A stretch of DNA of 64,000 bases from Candidatus Babelota bacterium (lineage in GTDB: Bacteria > Babelota > Babeliae > Babelales > Vermiphilaceae): contig RXKB01000004.1 of the NCBI GenBank assembly GCA_003963225.1, positions 1 to 64,000 on the forward strand. Direction: 5' to 3'. Made by a program: the position numbers and the translations under genes. The notes under the pieces were generated by a model that did not search any database, was not told where the DNA came from, and saw only the letters and a program-made list of their open reading frames with translations. Shown here piece after piece: positions 61,838-64,000 of this stretch; positions within the stretch are counted from its first letter, which is position 1, and every line of letters begins with the position of its first letter.

Positions 61838-62412
61838 TTCGTTTTTTTTGTTGGTTGCGTTTTAATAGTTTGAAAATCTTCCATTGTTAGATTACTAAAT
61901 TTTGGACTGTTTAATATGTTCTTGCAACTATCTTTTTGTGTTAATAAAATGTATGCCCCAAGATTTTTAAAAAAAGTTGCCATCAAAGACAATTCTATTT
62001 GAACATTTTTAATGAAGCAATCAATAAGACAAGTTTTGTCTCTTGTATTGGCTTTTAAAAAAACAAAGACTACCGAATAATCATTCTTCTCGAAAAACAT
62101 AAAATCAATTACATCTATCAAATGTTGCTTTGTTATGTTAGCACTTTTCCAATCAGCCAAAATCTTTTTGCCATCCATTTTTGAAACAAAAATATCTTTA
62201 AGCCCAGTAATAATTTTACTATTATCATATAAAAATTTTTCTTTCTCTAATTTAAATTCATTTTCAAGAAAGGCAGCCATTTGATTTGTAACGTTATCAT
62301 TTTGTAAAACCCCATCACAACCATTTAAAACCTGTATACCGCATATAAAAAAGCCTATATATAAAATGGTACAATGCGCATTCTTAGTAAGTAGCATATA
62401 TTTAGATTTCAT
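61834..62412 (-). pseudogene. N-terminal fragment of the frameshifted secreted protein
   Basis: The frame has 192 codons from ATG 62412. The signal peptide ('ILYIGFFICGIQVLNGCDG') and first half of the body match the intact paralogue: 'ITKQHLIDVIDFMFFEKNDY' aligns with 'YTTKHLNLIVNEIVDDYTNN', and 'CLIDCFIK' with 'ALVDCVKK'. It ends at TGA just after the A8 run. With the two downstream fragments the reconstructed gene spans 61134-62412, about 425 codons, close to the 413 of the intact relative. Confidence 0.7.
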
Positions 62413-62485
62413 TTTAAACTTATTTTTAATTCAATTAAAAAGCGATTAAAAATAATTATATAAAAAATAAGTAAAAAGTATATTT

Positions 62486-62629
62486 TTATTTTTTATTTTG
62501 GCCTAAAAAAGAGGGCCTGCTGGTATCCCAATCATTTAATAGGACGCTCTGGGCAATAGTATGAAAAAATAACATTCCTACAAAACTAAATCCAAGTTGC
62601 TTTTTATGCTTCACTAAAATCCTTTGCAT
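62486..62629 (-). CDS. Short secreted peptide or truncated gene head
   Basis: A 47-codon frame from ATG 62629 encodes a Lys-rich start, a hydrophobic core ('LGFSFVGMLFFHTIAQS') and a short polar tail ('WDTSRPSFLGQNKK'). This is a clear signal peptide followed by only about 20 residues. A GTG five codons in (62614) has AAAGGA at good distance and may be the true start (42 codons). It could be a small secreted peptide or the surviving head of a lost gene. Confidence 0.5.
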   Translation of the reverse strand: MQRILVKHKKQLGFSFVGMLFFHTIAQSVLLNDWDTSRPSFLGQNKK

Positions 62630-62899
62630 ATGCCAGATATTATATTTTTTAATTTAAAAATAATAATTTACTATACTTGTAAAAATATACCACATAAAAA
62701 TAAGTTAAGCTGCTCTATAAAAAAATAATTTTATAATGATTGCTTTTGCTCACGTATTTAGCGCATTATATCTTATTTATGCCGGGCAAGACCCATCTTT
62801 TTTTATCCTTTTTTCAAATTTCTTTTACAAACCCTAGTGTTTTATGTGTCACTTGATTATACTAATTAACAAAAAATTAAAAATAAAAGATTTCTACAA
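62630..62899. other. AT-rich intergenic region
   Basis: About 270 bp with no convincing frame. A motif TTATTTATGCCGGGCAAGAC near 62775-62795 is similar to one near 61048-61068 (ATATTTATGGTGGGCAAGAC). Both lie next to broken or secreted genes. Promoters for the gene at 62900 are probably here, but no clear consensus is visible. Confidence 0.4.
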
Positions 62900-63952
62900 A
62901 TGACAAAATGCCATATTAATTTTGTGCCATTATTTATATTTACTGTAACGTCTTCATGCTTATTTTATATGAATGCGGAATATATAATTACAGATGAAAA
63001 TTATAACCAAATACTTACATCAGCCCCTATCATACAACCTTTACTTGCGATAAACAATTTAGATATTCACGACATAACGGAAAATAAATCAAATAATACT
63101 AATATTGTACATTATCATAAAAGCGAATTGCATGCCAAAACATTTAATAGCTACATGACCACATTTTTTACTGGTTTTAAAAAACTTATTGATAGCTGCA
63201 CGAACAAAAAAGATACCTGGTTTTTTTTAAACGCAGATACAATAGGAAATCCATTTATTTATAATTTACAATTATACTATTACCAGAGAGATAAAGAAAT
63301 CACCTTGAACTTTATAAAAATGATGAATGAGGCATTTGATTCTATTGAAAATGACATAGATAGAAAAAATGCAAAAATTTTAGCTTGCTATGCTTTATAT
63401 AGTAGTCGATTTTTTGCTCGCTTAAGAACCTGCGACCAAGTAAGAATTTATTGGGATGAAAAAAACAAGCAAGCATTTTTACATTTGATTCCAAATGAGT
63501 ACCATCCTATTGATTTATTCGAGCATTTTACTACAAAAAAAGTTACAGAAGAAGATTACACATTTACAACAGAGTCAAAAAAAATAAATAGCAGAAATGC
63601 TCACAAGGATATGTTTTTATATGAGATTTCTTTTCAAAAAACGACAACACCACATATTTGTTTGGCTATATGTGGAGATTTTTGGGAAAAATCATTAAAA
63701 GCAATAAATGAAAATAAGCAAAAATTTTCAGCAAAGCCTCAGGCCCTTTCAAACACAGATTTTTCTTCTAGCCGCAATGTTCAATCAACAAGCACAAACG
63801 AGGGGAAACATGAAGCAGCTCAACCTAATCCTGCTCAAGTTGGACTTGGCACACGATTTTTACAAAAAGTAAAAGCTTATGCAGCTCCCATTGTTTTAGG
63901 CACTGCAGCAATATCGGCTACTATATATTTTTTTCGTGCATATTTTATGTAA
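62900..63952 (+). CDS. Secreted tail-anchored protein
   Basis: The protein has 350 residues. The signal peptide ends near 'LFYMNAEY'. The helical body includes 'YMTTFFTGFKKLIDSCTNKK' and 'AKILACYALYSSRFFARLRT'. A beta-like section follows ('HKDMFLYEISFQKTTTPHIC'). A Ser/Asn/Pro-rich linker leads to a C-terminal membrane segment ('APIVLGTAAISATIYFFRAY') with Lys/Arg on both sides. The plan matches the secreted tail-anchored proteins elsewhere in the window. No strong ribosome site. No family recognised. Confidence 0.75.
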   Translation: MTKCHINFVPLFIFTVTSSCLFYMNAEYIITDENYNQILTSAPIIQPLLAINNLDIHDITENKSNNTNIVHYHKSELHAKTFNSYMTTFFTGFKKLIDSCTNKKDTWFFLNADTIGNPFIYNLQLYYYQRDKEITLNFIKMMNEAFDSIENDIDRKNAKILACYALYSSRFFARLRTCDQVRIYWDEKNKQAFLHLIPNEYHPIDLFEHFTTKKVTEEDYTFTTESKKINSRNAHKDMFLYEISFQKTTTPHICLAICGDFWEKSLKAINENKQKFSAKPQALSNTDFSSSRNVQSTSTNEGKHEAAQPNPAQVGLGTRFLQKVKAYAAPIVLGTAAISATIYFFRAYFM

Positions 63953-64000
63953 ATTTTGCCGTTTATTTTTGACATTCCTCATAAAAAAACGCTGCTTCAG

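Overview
This window is AT-rich and gene-dense and comes from a bacterium. The conserved genes (recA, infC, rpmI, rplT, zapA, rny, ymdB, miaA, carD, dnaK, ychF, lepA, proS, xer) are embedded in many proteins that carry N-terminal signal peptides and match no family I recognise. Alongside them are ankyrin repeats, an F-box-like motif, a collagen-like protein, a histone H1-like protein and several exported glycosyltransferases. This mix suggests a host-associated or intracellular Gram-negative lineage with a reduced genome. Candidate phylum Dependentiae (TM6) is my best guess. It is an inference from gene content only.

Layout. 1-2160: the 3' part of a collagen-like protein, then two paralogous small secreted beta-rich proteins. 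2180-10290: five family-2 glycosyltransferases, all with signal peptides, and one large uncharacterised secreted protein. 10345-13611: secreted-protein genes broken by a stop codon and a frameshift, including a paralogue of the large protein. 13684-16077: xerC/D-like recombinase and proS. 16269-19772: a secreted alpha/beta hydrolase and two paralogous propeller-like proteins. 20256: histone-like protein. 20691-31360: a 13-gene minus-strand run, carD-miaA-(SPOR-like)-ppiD-recA-infC-rpmI-rplT-(coiled coil)-zapA-rny-ymdB-EamA, with overlapping or closely spaced genes. 31440: ankyrin protein. 33366: dnaK with a perfect consensus promoter and a possible HspR (HAIR-like) operator. 35357-50575: secreted proteins of unknown function, with ychF, a DUF378-like membrane protein, a GH1 glycosidase lacking its acid/base Glu, and a 1342-residue helical secreted protein. 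50769: an HspR/MerR-like regulator. 51870-53776: an F-box-like secreted protein split by a -1 shift at a phased T_TTT_TTA heptamer. 53785-54304: a decayed IS200 element. 54386-56371: a lipoprotein and an M48-like metalloprotease. 56653-59582: lepA and an RMND1/DUF155 gene. 59634-63952: secreted, tail-anchored paralogues, one broken twice.

How the genes may work together. The collagen-like protein has Thr in almost every Y position. It lies next to exported glycosyltransferases and a glycosyltransferase/FkbM-methyltransferase protein, so a surface collagen-like glycoprotein with its own glycosylation and methylation cassette is a reasonable hypothesis. A second theme is a set of proteins with a signal peptide, a helical body, one C-terminal membrane segment and a short basic tail. 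Several are interrupted by one-base shifts, all of the same sign and mostly in homopolymer runs. These could be contingency switches, pseudogenes or sequencing errors. The core genes around them are intact.
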